Assembly (NCBI RefSeq): GCF_001039355.2
Contig: NW_019773528.1
Span: 1-64,000, forward strand
Source of the DNA: Lingula anatina
Lineage: Eukaryota > Brachiopoda > Lingulata > Lingulida > Lingulidae
Length of the DNA stretch: 64,000 nucleotides
Reading direction: 5' to 3'
The notes under the pieces were generated by a model that saw only the letters and a list, made by a program, of their open reading frames with translations, was not told the origin of the DNA and ran no database searches. This document shows, piece after piece, positions 25,360 to 38,263 of this stretch. A program made the translations under genes and the position numbers. How positions within the stretch are numbered: position 1 is the stretch's first letter; each line of letters begins with the position of its first letter.

Positions 25360-25366
25360 GAAAAAA
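25184..25366. other. Assembly gap (25 N) between poly-A runs
   Basis: N occupies 25243-25267 and is embedded in long poly-A. The text before (CCCCCGGTTGGACTGTTAAG) and after (CCCCCGGTTGGGATGTTAA) the gap is nearly the same, so the assembler probably broke or duplicated one short locus at a homopolymer. Confidence 0.85.
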
Positions 25367-26980
25367 AAAAAACACCTCTATAGAATGCTTGCTGAACTAC
25401 AAATCAAGCAAGCACCAATGGTACTTTTCTTTAAAAAACACCTTACTGATTAGAAAAATAAGAAAATACTTCATTGTTAATATATGAACACCTACAAAAC
25501 TGCTGCAGTGCGCGAAGTCTGATGCAGCTGCGCCTTAAGACCAACACACTCTGAGAACAACAAGCTGAGCTTCTTTTCTTTCAGACAAGTAGCTGAGCTA
25601 AACAGGTTCTTGTACTGATGCCTTTTTCTAATGGGAGAGACTGGGGAAAAATATACACAGGGTTTATTTCAAAAGGGCAAACAACACAAACCTGACTAGG
25701 TGGTAGCTCAGCTTCAAACTAGCAGTGTAAGTTGGCCTTTAGCTTAACACTGATGCTTATTCATTTACAACAGTTATTATCTAAAAGCCAAGTTGAAAAT
25801 GGCATCTATTTCTTTCTAAAATTCCTGTGAGGGTTGATCAAGAAATTCAACATTTTGAAATAACATCTTCTAATTCTCCCACCTGTGATGGAAAACTGAC
25901 CCTGAAGATAGAGGGTTTATTGTTATGTATACATACATATCCAGCAAATTCCATTTCAATACTTAGTATTTTGCTATAGTTACCCGTTCACAAAGCTCAT
26001 GTGATCTTATCCAATATAATACTACAGAGAAGAGTTTTCTTCACCGAGCTATAAACTACATACAAAAAGACTAACATATACGAAAATACAAATTTATAAG
26101 CAATGTACAGTAATTGCCAATAAGAATTTCCCCCTCACTGCAAAGGGCTAAGACATTAAGATATTTTGATTTTTTTTAAACCATGAACTCTCTTTTTTCT
26201 TCAGTTTAATATCAGCCTGACAGAGAAACACTTTATGTTAAATTATACACATTTATGGCAATTAAAAAGAAAGCTAAAGGCAATAAAATGAAAAGAAAAA
26301 AAAGCCTCTCATATGAGCTATAATAAATAATGTTCAGGCCCATTTTGGCAAAGCAATTTATTGCAAAATGCCACAGATTATTCACTTTGGCTAAGAGAAA
26401 TTTAATATGGATTTTCTGAAAATGTGTTTCGTGTACATAAAAATCAGATAAATAGCCGTCCAGCAGTGTCTTGTTGTTTTAACAAGCTGATCTGTTACAC
26501 TCCCACCAAAACTTTAAATCAACATAAAAACCTGACCTAAATGAACTGGATAAAAAAACTCCCTCAACTTAACATTCTTACTAAGAAATCAAAACATCCC
26601 TTGTATTCACCACACTTACCTGATCAAGCTTTATACATTTCATACTATTAGCTAAAAACAGACTCATAAATACCATGCAATAAAACCTGAATGGTTTAAC
26701 AGTTAAAAGCAGTAAAAATAGAAATAAAACCTCATGCTTTCTATAAACATATTCCAATCTTATGTTTAAAAATTCAAACCATAGGCTGTTTACTTTTACA
26801 AAACATTTCTAAAGAATTCATTATGTTTACTTTTACAAAGTATTATTAGAGAGTTTAATCCAAGTATTAAACAAATACTCATGAATTTATACTGTACAAA
26901 TTAAGAATAATAATTGAACTGCAACTACACAAATTGAGAATATACAGAGTTCTCACTATCTAAACAACAGAGGATGCTTA

Positions 26981-27146
26981 GAGCGCATTCAGAAAAGCGG
27001 ACTAACTGATCCCCGGATCAAATATGGCCAACACACTTGAATGCTAGATGTGTAATCCCCGCGGGGAATCTATTCAGTGTCTAATCAGGAATTAAGTGGC
27101 AAGCTTTTTAGTTTGTTGCGATACTTGATCCCCAGATCTGTTCCTT
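26981..27146. repeat. Foldback element, family F4
   Basis: Left arm GCATTCAGAAAAGCGGACTA then GATCCCCGGATCAAATATGGCC. The right arm carries TACTTGATCCCCAGATCTG. The motif order matches the F4 copies in the BRD introns. Confidence 0.6.
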
Positions 27147-28590
27147 TCAAATTCGTGTAAAAACACTACTGTTTTTTTTTTTTTTTTTTGCCTTTTCTAA
27201 ATTCTCTTCCAAACGTTAAGACCAATCTTAATTATGAAGCTGCTTATCTGGACGCAACTAGTGCAAAGCCTCTCTTTAGATGTCTTTCTTACATAACAGT
27301 CTGGCTATAAAGTTGTTAGCCTCTCAAACTGATGTGAAAATAGAGAGTATACTGCAGTGTGAATAGGGGCTTGATATCAACTCATCATTCATCAATAGCA
27401 AAAATAATCCAACACCTGAAGACCAAAGTTAATACTTGAATGATAAGTATGGGGGAGAATGCAATGTCAGTAAATGTGTATACACTGACTCAAGTTTACA
27501 ATTCAAATTTCTATTTTTTTCAGCTTAAGTGGAATATCAAACCAACTGTTTATAAATGGATACCTTTAATGTTCTTTTGTTTCATAAACGACTCTAAAAT
27601 AACCTGAACAACTATTCTCTATAAAGTCACCAATTCTCAACCATAGGGATGTATGCTTTTTTTTCATCTTGAGAAGCCTTAATCATGATTTAGAAAAATT
27701 CTTTGAAAAATAAAGAAATCCTTGAATATATGAACATTCCCTTGTTTCATGCACTGAATGAGACTAGAAACTAGACAGCAAAGCTGACACATATGCAGAC
27801 ATAGGCAGAAAAGTAGTTTTCTCATTAGTGTACCTACAGATCTTCTGCCTTGACTTCATTAATTCTCCATTCTTACTGGAATCAGACACAGAGGAGTTGC
27901 CACAGAGAAATGAGGTGAGAATGTTTTTGAGCTTGTTATTTCTCTAGTATTAATATTTAAGCAGAATACCAACTGCTCTTGTTAATTCTTGAAACTCTTG
28001 TAATCAAGTCTCATGGGTGAGAGGTAAAACTTAACAAACCCCAGCTATCTACAGGCACACACAGCTTAAAACATGGGCACAGCTTAGAAAAAAGTAAGCC
28101 ATTTTCTCTTCTATTGTAGCCTTTCTTATTTCTCCATTTTCAGTCATGTTAGTTATATTCATCTTTTTCTTTTGTCTTCTGCTGTTCAAGCTTCATTTCT
28201 CAGTTAATTAATACTTAAGAAGCCACTCCAGGAATTCTTTCTCTGCTGTGCTAACAAGATGTCATGTGCTATGTCACCTGCTATTCAGACATTAACACCA
28301 GTTTTCAGCTGTGCAATAAAAAGCTACCAATTCACTCACTTTCATGGGCGCTATAATCCACTCTTATCATCACGCATAGCTTGATCAGCTTCTTTTATTG
28401 TCTCAGAATTTCTGTAGCTGAGTCTACCTTTCCCTGTGTTGTTGTACCCTGTCCCAGTGGTACCACTGCATCAATGACCTTCACCTTTTAACAACCTGGA
28501 TATCATGGATCATCTCAGCCGTTTCTTTTTCTTTTGGTCAGTGTGATAGCAGTGATTCAGTCATTTCAGTCGACTCTTGGACAGATTTCA

Positions 28591-29627
28591 CTAGTTTAGC
28601 TTGTCCTTTGGCCTGTACGCCAGCAGGAGTTCATTTACTCTCTCCGTGGTGGGTGCCCACTTTACAAACCCTGCTTCGTTTTGGAGAAATATCACCAAGG
28701 TGCCATGGCTGGACTTGACGTTAAGCTCAGTCCTAGAAAAAATAAGATTTGCATATATTAATAATATATTGAACATTGTTATAAATCAATGAGTTATTCA
28801 ATGTTCTGTAGAAATATCACCAAGATCCCATGGCTGGACTTGACATTAAGTTCAGGTCTAAATGAAGTAAGATGAAATTTTATATATATTATTAATTTAT
28901 TGAACAATGACATAAATCAATGCGTTATTGGTATGTTAAAATGTTTCTTTCATATAACTTTAAAATAGTTTAACGGATCTTATAAAATTGTCAGTATATG
29001 GTAATTCTGAAGAACATACTTTAGTTATGTATGGTATAACCAGAGAGCCATTTCAAATATTTTTTTCAAATGTTTCAAATGAAGCTAATAACAAATATGC
29101 ACAAATTTTTTCCTAAATCAGTTGTGAATTTTAGTAATTTTCTTGGCAAATAAATTAAAACCAGTTATTAAATCAAAATTTTGCCAGAAAGTCTAAAATA
29201 AAATCACATCATGAACATCAGATTTGACGTAATGATACCATTTTGTGTATATTTCCATTTGCTTGCACTTACTTAGGACATATATGCTGGAAGCCGTGCC
29301 GGTATTCATGCTCAAATGGCGGGATGGTTACCTGACCACGTTTGAACCTGAAGCAGTGAAAAGATTTCTCTGAGTTAAGATTGAATAAGCAGGGAACAAA
29401 CAGTAAGTCATTTCAAAACACAACATTTACATAAAAATTCTTCATAAAAGGATTCTTTTTTGGCATTTTTGATACTTTCCTACTTAGAATATGATTAAAT
29501 GTTAACAATGCCTTAATATTTCAGTTCAATTACTGATCTTTTATGGATTTTGATAGGCAATATGTCAGGGCATTAATTAACAAATTAAGGGTAATTTGCT
29601 TGTGAAGTTAATCATCATGAGAGAGAA

Positions 29628-29661
<34 letters not shown>

Positions 29662-32600
29662 GGTAAACATACACGCTATTCTCCAGCCTGACCAGGGCCT
29701 CTGTGGGTGGATCTCTCCACTCAGGTATGAACACAATGAAAGACAGCGGCTCACTGGACTCTGCCAGCAGACTCTGGAACATACAGGGACATTGTTAAAC
29801 TTATAACACTTGGATATAAAGCCAATTAAAACAAAAACTTGGATATGAAGTCTATTACAAATCTAAAACCATTTAAGTTTTAGCATGTGGATGTCCAAAG
29901 TTATGCGAAACATTAAGGATTTTTTATTATGCTTTCACACTTTTGGTAAATTTTAATATCAGTGAGTCACAGTGAAAGTGATACATAATGTTACAAAATA
30001 ACAGAAATGCTTCCAAAATAACATGCCAGATTTCTTTGCTCCAAACATTTAACTAAGCCAATTAGTGTATAACAGCATTGCTTTGGGAGAATTTTTCTGT
30101 CTGAAACAATATTGACTGCCAGTTCTACCTCGAAGTGGTCCACCATGGCTTCCATCAGCTCTTCACAAAATGGAGGATTCGCTTCAAAAGAGCCACTGAC
30201 TGGATGGAAGTCCAGGATGGGCCTGAAGTGATAAATTATTGTAATATAGACTGAAGTGATAAATTATTATGATATAGACTGAATAATAAATTACTGTAAT
30301 ATAGACTGAAGTGATAAATTATTATGATACCTAATTATTGCTTTGGCAGTCTCTTGTCTATTTTACTAAATTCAAAATGGAGATATAGCAAAACTTCCAT
30401 CGCAAGAAGTTCTGAGATAATTATGTCATGTTAAACAGTCCCCAAATTCCTAGGTGTGCTGACAACACATCACAGCTTTACAACATTTTAAAGCATACGT
30501 GTTTTTTAAATTCTTCCCAATAATTACAAGTGTTAGCTGTTTAGTGTCAAGTCTTTTCTTTCAGCTATGACCTACAGGGGCAGATACAAAGATATTTTCT
30601 GACAGTCTTTCAAATGATCTTTGTTCATCCATCCTCCATATTTGACCGTCTTCCGACAGAAAAATTTAGATACCCGTCAATGTAAACTTGAAAATCTGAC
30701 CGTCTTCCGGCAGACCCAGAAGATGGTCTCAATCCGCCCCTGATCTAATAATAAAGACTATATACACTTCTCACCCCCGGGATCCAAAATAAGAGTCTAT
30801 GTCTGCAAACGCTGAGCAGTATTGCTTGTAGAAGCAGTTTAATGGAGAAGCAAAGCACTCAAATGTCACCCCGAACAGACGATGAAGACATTCAAACACT
30901 GGGACAGGTAGTGCGCCCTGAAGGAGAAAACCTTCGTTCTGCTGCGGCCCAAAGTAGGTCTGGAAATAAAGTATAGAAATAATACAAATGTACTCAATCA
31001 AAAGATCCATGATATCACCTACCTAGATTTGCTAGTGAAATGTATTTGTGAACAATGCAAAAAGTTTCAATTTAGTTAACAAAAACATAAACTGCCCCTA
31101 AAATGACAGACTAAACAGGTAACACTAAGAGCCAGTGATATATCTAGAAGAGAAATAAATGTCCATTAAAGCACAAATATTACAAAGCTGTAAAAACTTA
31201 TAAATTCTGTAAGAGTTTTAAGCTGCAATAACATCTAATATCACACCTTTTCTACCCCATATCTTCCTGTTCAGCACCAACAAGCACTTTGAGCATTACC
31301 AAAGTGAAAGAAACTTGTACACAGATGAAAACAAAATTTACATTTCACAAAGGACACAAAGCATACGACTTTAAAAAAAATGTGATCTAAAATGAAACAG
31401 GCTCTGACATCAATTGTTATTTACCTGATATCGCCTTAGTAAGCACCAAACTCTTGCTAGAAATTTGTCGAACCTTGGGTCGTCTTTACAGTTCCACCTA
31501 TATAACTGTTCCTGAATTCAGATAAATTTTATAATTAATCTTTATTTTTTACAGCAACCCTACATTTAATTTACTTGTATACCCTTAGACAAAAACCCTT
31601 AACCATAAAATTACTAATAACACAAAAATTCAAACTATTTGCAGTATGCAGTCATTCTTAGAATCTGAACATATTAATGATCATCCATTTCTTTCTATAA
31701 TTGTTTTATACTTTTTAACTAGAATATGCATAGACAATAGCACCAATAATTTTGGCAAATACTCGCTCTCTGTATCACCATTAACACTTTTTCAGCATTT
31801 CAATGACCATTTCAATTTTAAATTAGACTAAATTCTTCCCAAATGTTTTCTAACATAAAAATTGTTAAGCATGTACTTTATGATACATACTCCTAAACGT
31901 TGACTTCTTAGTATCAAAATCAGTTTTCTGTTTAAAATAATAGAAAATTCATATGGTCACCCTACAATCTCCTCAAAATAATACCAATAAAATTCAAAAT
32001 TTGAAGCAAGAACCCTTATTTCAAACATGCCAAGACTTACCAGTTTTTGAAAATGTGACGTATTAATCTTCATTGTTTCACCTTTGAACCTGACATAGGT
32101 TGTCTCGCCCTCGATGTGATGCTCTACCGTGGGCATTCTGGGACAGGGGACACCTAGCAACACGGGGTAACACATCACCTTCCTCCGCGGGGGCTCCGGA
32201 AGATCAGGGTCTGGGAAATAACGAAAAAAATTGGATAAAAATAATGTGTTGTTATAAACTTTTTGTCTAGAGCTTCAGGAAGATTTGGGTGTGGTAAATA
32301 AGGGAAAGGATTGGATCAGAATACTTTGTTGTTAACAAATGTCTGTGAAAAGATTTAGAGAGATTTGGGGAAAAAAGAAAAGAAACAGATCAAAATAATG
32401 TGTTGAGATCTAGGTCTACAGAGAAAATTTACAGATTACTGCTTTAAAAGGAAACCCTCATTGTAAGATTCATTGTCTTTTTCCTTTTAGATATTCACAG
32501 TTATTTTTGTATTGTTTTGATAGCAAAGTATACTAAACATTGAGCATGTTAATTTAAACTCGTAGAAATTGAAATAAATTCACCAAACGCCTCAATTTTC

Positions 32601-33126
32601 TGATTGCTTAAGTCAAGAATAACATATATGATGGTTGCAATAAAACTATCCACAAGTAGTTAATTATGTTAATCATTAAAATTGTTTTAATTTGGTATGG
32701 CGCTTGGATGTTTACAAACTGTAATATAAATATTAACCTTTAACTCCATGCTCCTGTAAAATCTGCCAGCTTTTCTCATTAACTTTTTTGGCATATTCAC
32801 AGGAGAGAGCATAGATTTTACTACAGATGCCCTCTACAGAGCCTTTGGCAGCTTCTATCAGGTACGGCTGACACTGGCGCTTTAGGTGAGCCAGACGTTC
32901 CTGAGAGAGATAAAATAATTTATTCCACGGTGAGTATCAAGGATATTCATGATATTGAAAATAAACAAACTTAAGTTAGCCAGCTTTAAATAACTGATTA
33001 GAATATATACTCCCCCCTTCTCTCTCTCTTTTTCTCACTCTCTCTTCTCTTTCTCTGCGTGTGTGTGTGCGCGTGCGTGCACACAATCACTAAGTAGTCA
33101 TCATAGGTAGCATTAGGTTGTTTCCT

Positions 33127-33175
<49 letters not shown>

Positions 33176-36161
33176 CACACTCACTAAGTAATCATCATAG
33201 GTAGCATTGGGCTGCTTCCTCAGCCACTGGAATGTATCTTCTGCGTGCCACTTGACTAGCTTACGACTCTCTGGGGAGGCATTTCTGAAACACAGCAATG
33301 TTCTCATAGGTTTTGTCACAATTTCTTGATTCAATTTTAATATTTAGACTTCTTCTTTCTCATTTCAGGGAAGTTTAGGTTGATAAGCCCTAAGAAGTTC
33401 CACTTCTTAAAGAAACATAAAAGTAAGACATCTTTTCTTTTTTTCCATTAGTTTTGCCTTTTGGCCTTGGAATCAAAAATTATAGATCAAAATGTACTAT
33501 TTACTAACTGCCACTTCTAAGGAGGACTTGACTACATTTTTACTTTAAATTACTTTCATAGTTTTAATATTTTCACTGTAAAAAAATTTATAAATAAAAA
33601 TAAAATAAACAATTCTTCAATAACCATACCTAGTTTCTACCATCTTTTTTGCAGCCTCAGCATACTTGGACAGTTGCCTCCTTGCGTCAGCTGAATATTT
33701 AGGTTTGACCAGTTTGATAGGGATATCATTGACTATTTCTCTGTACATGGACTGGGAGATTTCTGGGCTACAGTTGCTAGGAAACATGCAGTCGTTGCCT
33801 TTGTCAATGACCTTTCTCTCCAACAGCCACCGGTTGAATGATTCTAGAGGAGAGTCGATGCCTGAAAATAGGTTTTGTTTAAACAGGTTGTTTCATTGTA
33901 GATTTCAACTACTGTCATCATAAACTCTAAAATGCACTTTTTATTTATTATTCTATTATGGGATATTTTTTAAATATTAAACTTTTAAGATTAGTATAAA
34001 ACTACAGTTATCACCACTCACTTAAAGGCTGTTACCCAGTGACCAGCAAATACAAGATTTCTGACCTTAGGTACTGTTTAAAATATTTATCAGTTATCTT
34101 TAAAATATTCCACCATTCAACCATATACATTACAAAGAATTAATAAATAAAGCTATTCTAAATTTTCTAAATCAATCTTCACTAGAACTTACCTTCTCTA
34201 GAGTGACACATCTCCTGATACTGCTGCCGTAGCTTTAATATTAACTGTGCCCGTAGAACTTCCACCTCAGGATGCGGAGGGAGGATGTGACTCATCGCTC
34301 TCTCATATATCACCACGTTGGTGGGGATTTCAAAGTTCCACGTCGGGCTGGAGATGGAGAAAAAGTGATAAATATGTGTACAGCTTTTGATATTTTTTCA
34401 TGCCTAAAATGTGAGACAGTACTAGTAATAGAGTTATAGCACTAGTTATCAAGTCCTGTTGTAGTATAAACATGTGTACAACTTAAATGCCTTAAATGTG
34501 ATAAGTTATGATATGATTTCATTATTATTTAAATCATCTAAATTATACACAAAAATATCTACAAAATATCTATAAAAAGATGATTAATATATGGATAACA
34601 TCATTAAAAATCCTTATTACCATTGTGAGACTGCAGTAGAGTAAAAGAAACTGTAAAGTTAAACAAGTTTTACTTTCACTGCAGCAGGTTCTTTAATGTA
34701 TTCTAACAAAATTTGAAGCTTATTTCCTGTTATAGCATCTTACACTTCCATTCTCTAAGTAGCAGATCAAATTAACCCAGAGTTTAAAATTTTGTGAATG
34801 CTGAAGTACTTTTTGTGTCCATATCTTTTTGAAAATAATCTTTCATTTCCAAATTAAATGTAAAGATTTGGACAGAATGTAAGAGCATGAAAGACATTAA
34901 ATTACTCCAAAATGTATTTCACTATAGTCAGATAAAGCTGCAGATAGGATTTTGGGTTGGAGGAAAGGAGGAAGAAATAACTTTCAAGTTGACTTGTGAC
35001 ATGGGATTCAGGTGTCACTTGAGGTAAAAAAGGGAAAAATTGGATTTCTGCACTCTGGATAAAAGAAAGGGGAAGCTACAGGAAAACAATGGCTCGTACA
35101 CTGTTTAAATCATCCCCTTCCTGGAGGAAACCCTCATCTTTCTTCTCCTTTACCCACTTTTCTACAGCACCTACCTTATAATGGGGACTGGCTGCTGCAT
35201 TGGCCTCTTCACAGGACTCGCCAGCGCCTCGCCACTACTCCGCCTCTTGTTCCCTACTTGTGGCGAGGGGATGTCCACACTTAGCCGCGTCATGCGGATG
35301 TCACTGGGGGACATGGGAGGGGGCGATGGTGTGGCGATGCCAAGTGGGTCTGATAGGGGATCCAACTGAAAGAAAAAACTGGATTGCAGAGGTTTTTCAT
35401 AGGTGAAGGTAGGATTCTTAACTGACTTAACCATAAGTGGTATTAGTCTAATAAGACCCACTTGTGAAGAACACTTTTTTAATAATCTTTTGGCCAGCTT
35501 ATCCATGCAATAGTTCATTTTGGGTCTATTTGAGTATTTCAGGATCAGTGTGCCTCCTTCTTTCATTTTTTTTTTTCTCAATACTGACTTAGCAGTCAAA
35601 ATTTTTGTTGTTTTGCCCCCTGATGCAGACCCTGCCCCAGTCATTTTGCAACAGTAAATTTTCAAGTATTTTGACAGAATCAGTATCATAAACAGCAGCA
35701 GTACATCTGGATAGATTTCTTTTCAAATCAAGCACTTGCCATCTCCTAACCTGTGTGTCTAAGAGCTGTTGTAAATCCCACAAAGACTGGTTCGTCAGCT
35801 TGTTGAAATAGTATGGTCTTCCTTCTCTCTTACTCCAGAACCTCCTCCAGCCAGCTTGGAGTAACTCCATAGGCAGCTCTGCCTCTGACTCATTTGTTGA
35901 CTGTGGGGGACTCATTTGTGACTGTGCCTGATTCTGATGACTGTTCTTTGATTGACCTTCACCTTGACCTTCATTATGCAAATGACCCTGACCTTGACCT
36001 ATTTTCAAGGACTGATTTTGTAATAATGCTGACTGGTCGCGAGAAGATTGTCTTTGCACTGGAGCTGCATTTGGTGCAGATATTACTGGCTTCGAGAACT
36101 GGTTGTTGGTGCTCATTTGGGGAATTCGGTTGTTTTGTGTATTGCTGTTTGCTCGGTTCAT
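28591..36161 (-). CDS. PCIF1: PCIF1 (CAPAM): cap-specific adenosine N6-methyltransferase
   Basis: Thirteen coding exons, read right to left, join in phase to 701 residues (human PCIF1: 704): 35751-36161, 35175-35365, 34193-34347, 33630-33861, 33185-33284, 32738-32900, 32041-32210, 31425-31511, 30775-30959, 30129-30222, 29673-29773, 29273-29347, 28591-28732. A Gln/Asn-rich N-terminus precedes a WW domain at about 95-131 (AGWRRFW, RPYYFN, SLW), which in the family binds the phosphorylated RNA polymerase II tail. The helical domain includes PPHPEVE, DIPIKL and KYAEAAKK. The methyltransferase core has [16 protein letters not shown] and YFGSRG, and the catalytic NPPF at about 580-583. Family knowledge: it methylates N6 of the first transcribed 2'-O-methyladenosine of capped mRNA, using S-adenosylmethionine, in the nucleus. 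Two exons have partial copies in neighbouring introns (see 33092-33228 and 28675-28920). The exon 29673 donor was chosen as GTATGT because only that keeps phase. Confidence 0.96.
28675..28925 (-). repeat. Partial tandem duplication of the last PCIF1 exon border
   Basis: GAAATATCACCAAG, CCATGGCTGGACTTGAC and ATAAATCAATG...GTTATT recur about 125 bases apart. The left copy covers the 5' part of the last coding exon and its acceptor. The right copy lies in the upstream intron, has drifted, and lacks a continuation, so it is a degenerate pseudo-exon. Confidence 0.75.
29620..29662. repeat. GA microsatellite
   Basis: (GA)n run just past the splice donor of the PCIF1 exon at 29673-29773. Confidence 0.9.
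30578..30745. repeat. Dispersed repeat, family F5, copy 1
   Basis: Shares GATATTTTCTGACAGTCTTTCAAATGATC, the TTAGATACCC tract and GACCCAGAAGATGG with 59390-59545. Lies in a PCIF1 intron. Ends GGGGCAGAT and ATCCGCCCCTGAT are roughly inverted. Confidence 0.7.
33065..33228 (-). repeat. Duplicated 3' half of a PCIF1 exon joined by a TG microsatellite
   Basis: The end of the coding exon at 33185-33284 and its GT donor recur at about 33085-33126 with a few changes, still encoding [14 protein letters not shown] (TG)n tract at 33129-33169 lies between the two, and TG-rich DNA flanks the second. The extra copy is intronic and has no clear acceptor, so it is probably not used. Confidence 0.85.
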
Positions 36162-36190
36162 TTTGACATTGCACCGTTCAATGCACTCAT
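36158..36190 (-). other. Short upstream ORF overlapping the PCIF1 start codon
   Basis: On the minus strand, ATG at 36190 opens a ten-codon frame ([10 protein letters not shown]) whose TGA shares bases with the PCIF1 ATG in the string ATGA. An acceptor-like TTTCAG lies just upstream, so the uORF would be in the same exon as the start codon. Overlap of this kind can lower or regulate translation; that is inference. Confidence 0.5.
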
Positions 36191-36836
36191 TTCCTGAAAT
36201 GAATAATATATTTTCAAAATGCTTTAGCAGTCTCTTTAATCAAAATTTTTTAGCTTTTTATTCCATTTAATTATTGTTTGACAGAAATGTTAATCTCATC
36301 ATTTGTGACAAATTGTGCAAATATTATTCTAAACACTTGTGACAAACTAAATGATATGGTAGAGTAAAAATTCTTATCTCAGCTATCAATGGTATATCAT
36401 TGCACATATTTAACTGATAATAAAAAAAATTAAGAGAATCTGTAACTCTGGGAGAAGAGATACATGCTGAATTGTATTGCCGATCTTTTCTACTAGTGAG
36501 AATGAAGTCTGTGCCATAGCATAAGAACGGTATATAAAAGTGACATTGCCACGTTCAACTGCAGCCGAACTGCAGTTTTCTGTACACTCACAACTGCGAC
36601 AACATTTCTACTATAAACTGATCCTAATTAAGCAATATCAGATCTTATCTGATATTCCTGGGCCTTTTTGGCAAGCACTGTTCCATAAGCTTACGTCCAC
36701 CTGCACTTTTCAAAACAAAAACAAACACACGTGTTAGTAAAATACTTATATAAGTCAAAGTAGCAAACCGATCGCAAATCACGCGATTGCTCAATAATCC
36801 CTATATATTCATGTTTCTGCACGACAGAGAACATAC

Positions 36837-36915
36837 CATATATGCTTGCAGGTTTCCGCACAATTCAGGAAAATTACGGAAAACTTGAATGACGCCTTCT
36901 TCCAAGCGCCATTTT
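36837..36915 (-). promoter_or_regulatory. Possible PCIF1 promoter and 5' UTR exon
   Basis: On the minus strand AAAATGGCGC (36906-36915) matches a YY1 core, which often overlaps the start site and points downstream. A donor ATATG|GTATGT follows with last base 36837. It could splice to the acceptor at 36195 before the PCIF1 start codon. No transcript evidence is available here. Confidence 0.4.
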
Positions 36916-37470
36916 TCATGAAATGGAGAATTAATGTGCACCGACTACAAAGAGTATTACCCAGTACAAGATGAATGTGCTGGTGAGGTGTGCGAAGGTA
37001 ACGCAAATCGCAACTAACGCATCTCAGTCTTGTTGTCTTTAAGAAAGTATATATAACGGTTCAATATTTCCATTTATAAAGATGCTGTCGCCTTGTTGTA
37101 GCAAACTTGGGAGGGGGTATGCTTTGTTTAGGCCCTACTGACTTTTAAAAAGTTTGGTTGATGCTTATGAAATGTATTTGCCAAATGCGCGGAAGGCATT
37201 AATCATTCTAGGATCTTCCAATATAGGTCGATCAATGGAACAAAACGACTTAATTCACATTATGTAAGAATCGCGCAAATTTAGCAATGCATGAAAATTA
37301 CTAACATGCTTGCTCAGTACATTGCCGATTTGTAGAGAATCCCACTCTTTTTAAAATCTCACACCAAGGCAAAGAATTCTTGAACTGATCTTCGTATAAT
37401 CAGATTAACAAACAAGATGACTTTACCTCTTTAGACTTTACACAAAGTTTAGTGAAGAACTAGGAACGAT

Positions 37471-37471
<1 letters not shown>

Positions 37472-37517
<46 letters not shown>
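37472..37517. repeat. CA microsatellite
   Basis: (AC)n run about 140 bases before the first dehydrogenase start codon. Confidence 0.95.
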
Positions 37518-37518
<1 letters not shown>

Positions 37519-37654
37519 TTAGTGAAATTACCGAAAACGCTTATGAATTTTATATGCCCCCGACAAATTAGAACACAGATGGTTAGATAACACTGTTTAT
37601 TTGGCGATAACTTTTGACTGTTATGACGCGCACTTCTGCCCTGCAGATAAAACT

Positions 37655-38226
37655 ATGGCCGGTCTACGAGACAAGGTGGTTCTTATAACAGGTACGATTT
37701 TGAATATTCTATAGCTGCTTTAATGTCCTAGGTTTTCAAAATGAAAAGTAGTGGGCTTAACCACAATTAAAACTTCGGTCCTGTGAACCCATCGACCGGT
37801 GTGAGAGAAGTGGTAGGTACATGTTCAACAGTTGCCTTAGCATTGGAAGTTCGGGGAGCCAAATGATAAGTACATGGAGGAGATAGTCGAATGTTCGGTG
37901 TCACCATATGGGGTGATTTTCACCTGTACCAGTTAGATATACATAAATATATATATAAGACTGCCTGTGCAAAGTAACGGGAGACGGACGTCGTTCTCGA
38001 CGAAGAAACAATTTTACAGTGTTTGCAATGATTTGTACCAGTCGCTCTTCGGATGTTTTTTTTTTTTTTTTAATTAAAACATTCCAGGCGCGAGTGGCGG
38101 GATAGGAGCCGCGGTGGCGGTGCAGTTCGCTAAACAAGGATGTCGACTGGCACTCAGTGGAAGAAACGTGGATAAACTGGAAGAAACCGCCACGAAATGC
38201 AGGGAAATCGGTTTGAGCAGTGAAAT

Positions 38227-38263
<37 letters not shown>

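Larger units (their letters stand above)
21763..28590. other. Gene-poor stretch between chitin deacetylase and PCIF1
   Basis: I see no supported coding exon. The left part includes the likely 3' UTR of the deacetylase, a diverged F2 repeat (21988-22302) and TAAA and CT microsatellites (22510-22560 and 22902-22935). The middle has homopolymer A runs around an assembly gap. About 25380-28590 is AT-rich, without clear exons, and probably includes the 3' UTR of the minus-strand PCIF1. One F4 foldback lies at 26981-27146. Confidence 0.6.

Noticed and set aside
25007-25487. Open frames of poly-Phe and poly-Lys around the small gap
   Set aside because: They are homopolymer A/T runs plus N, not protein.
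35181-36174. Several open frames overlapping the PCIF1 N-terminal exons on either strand
   Set aside because: They are shadows of the PCIF1 coding exons. Only the frame with the WW domain continues across splice sites.
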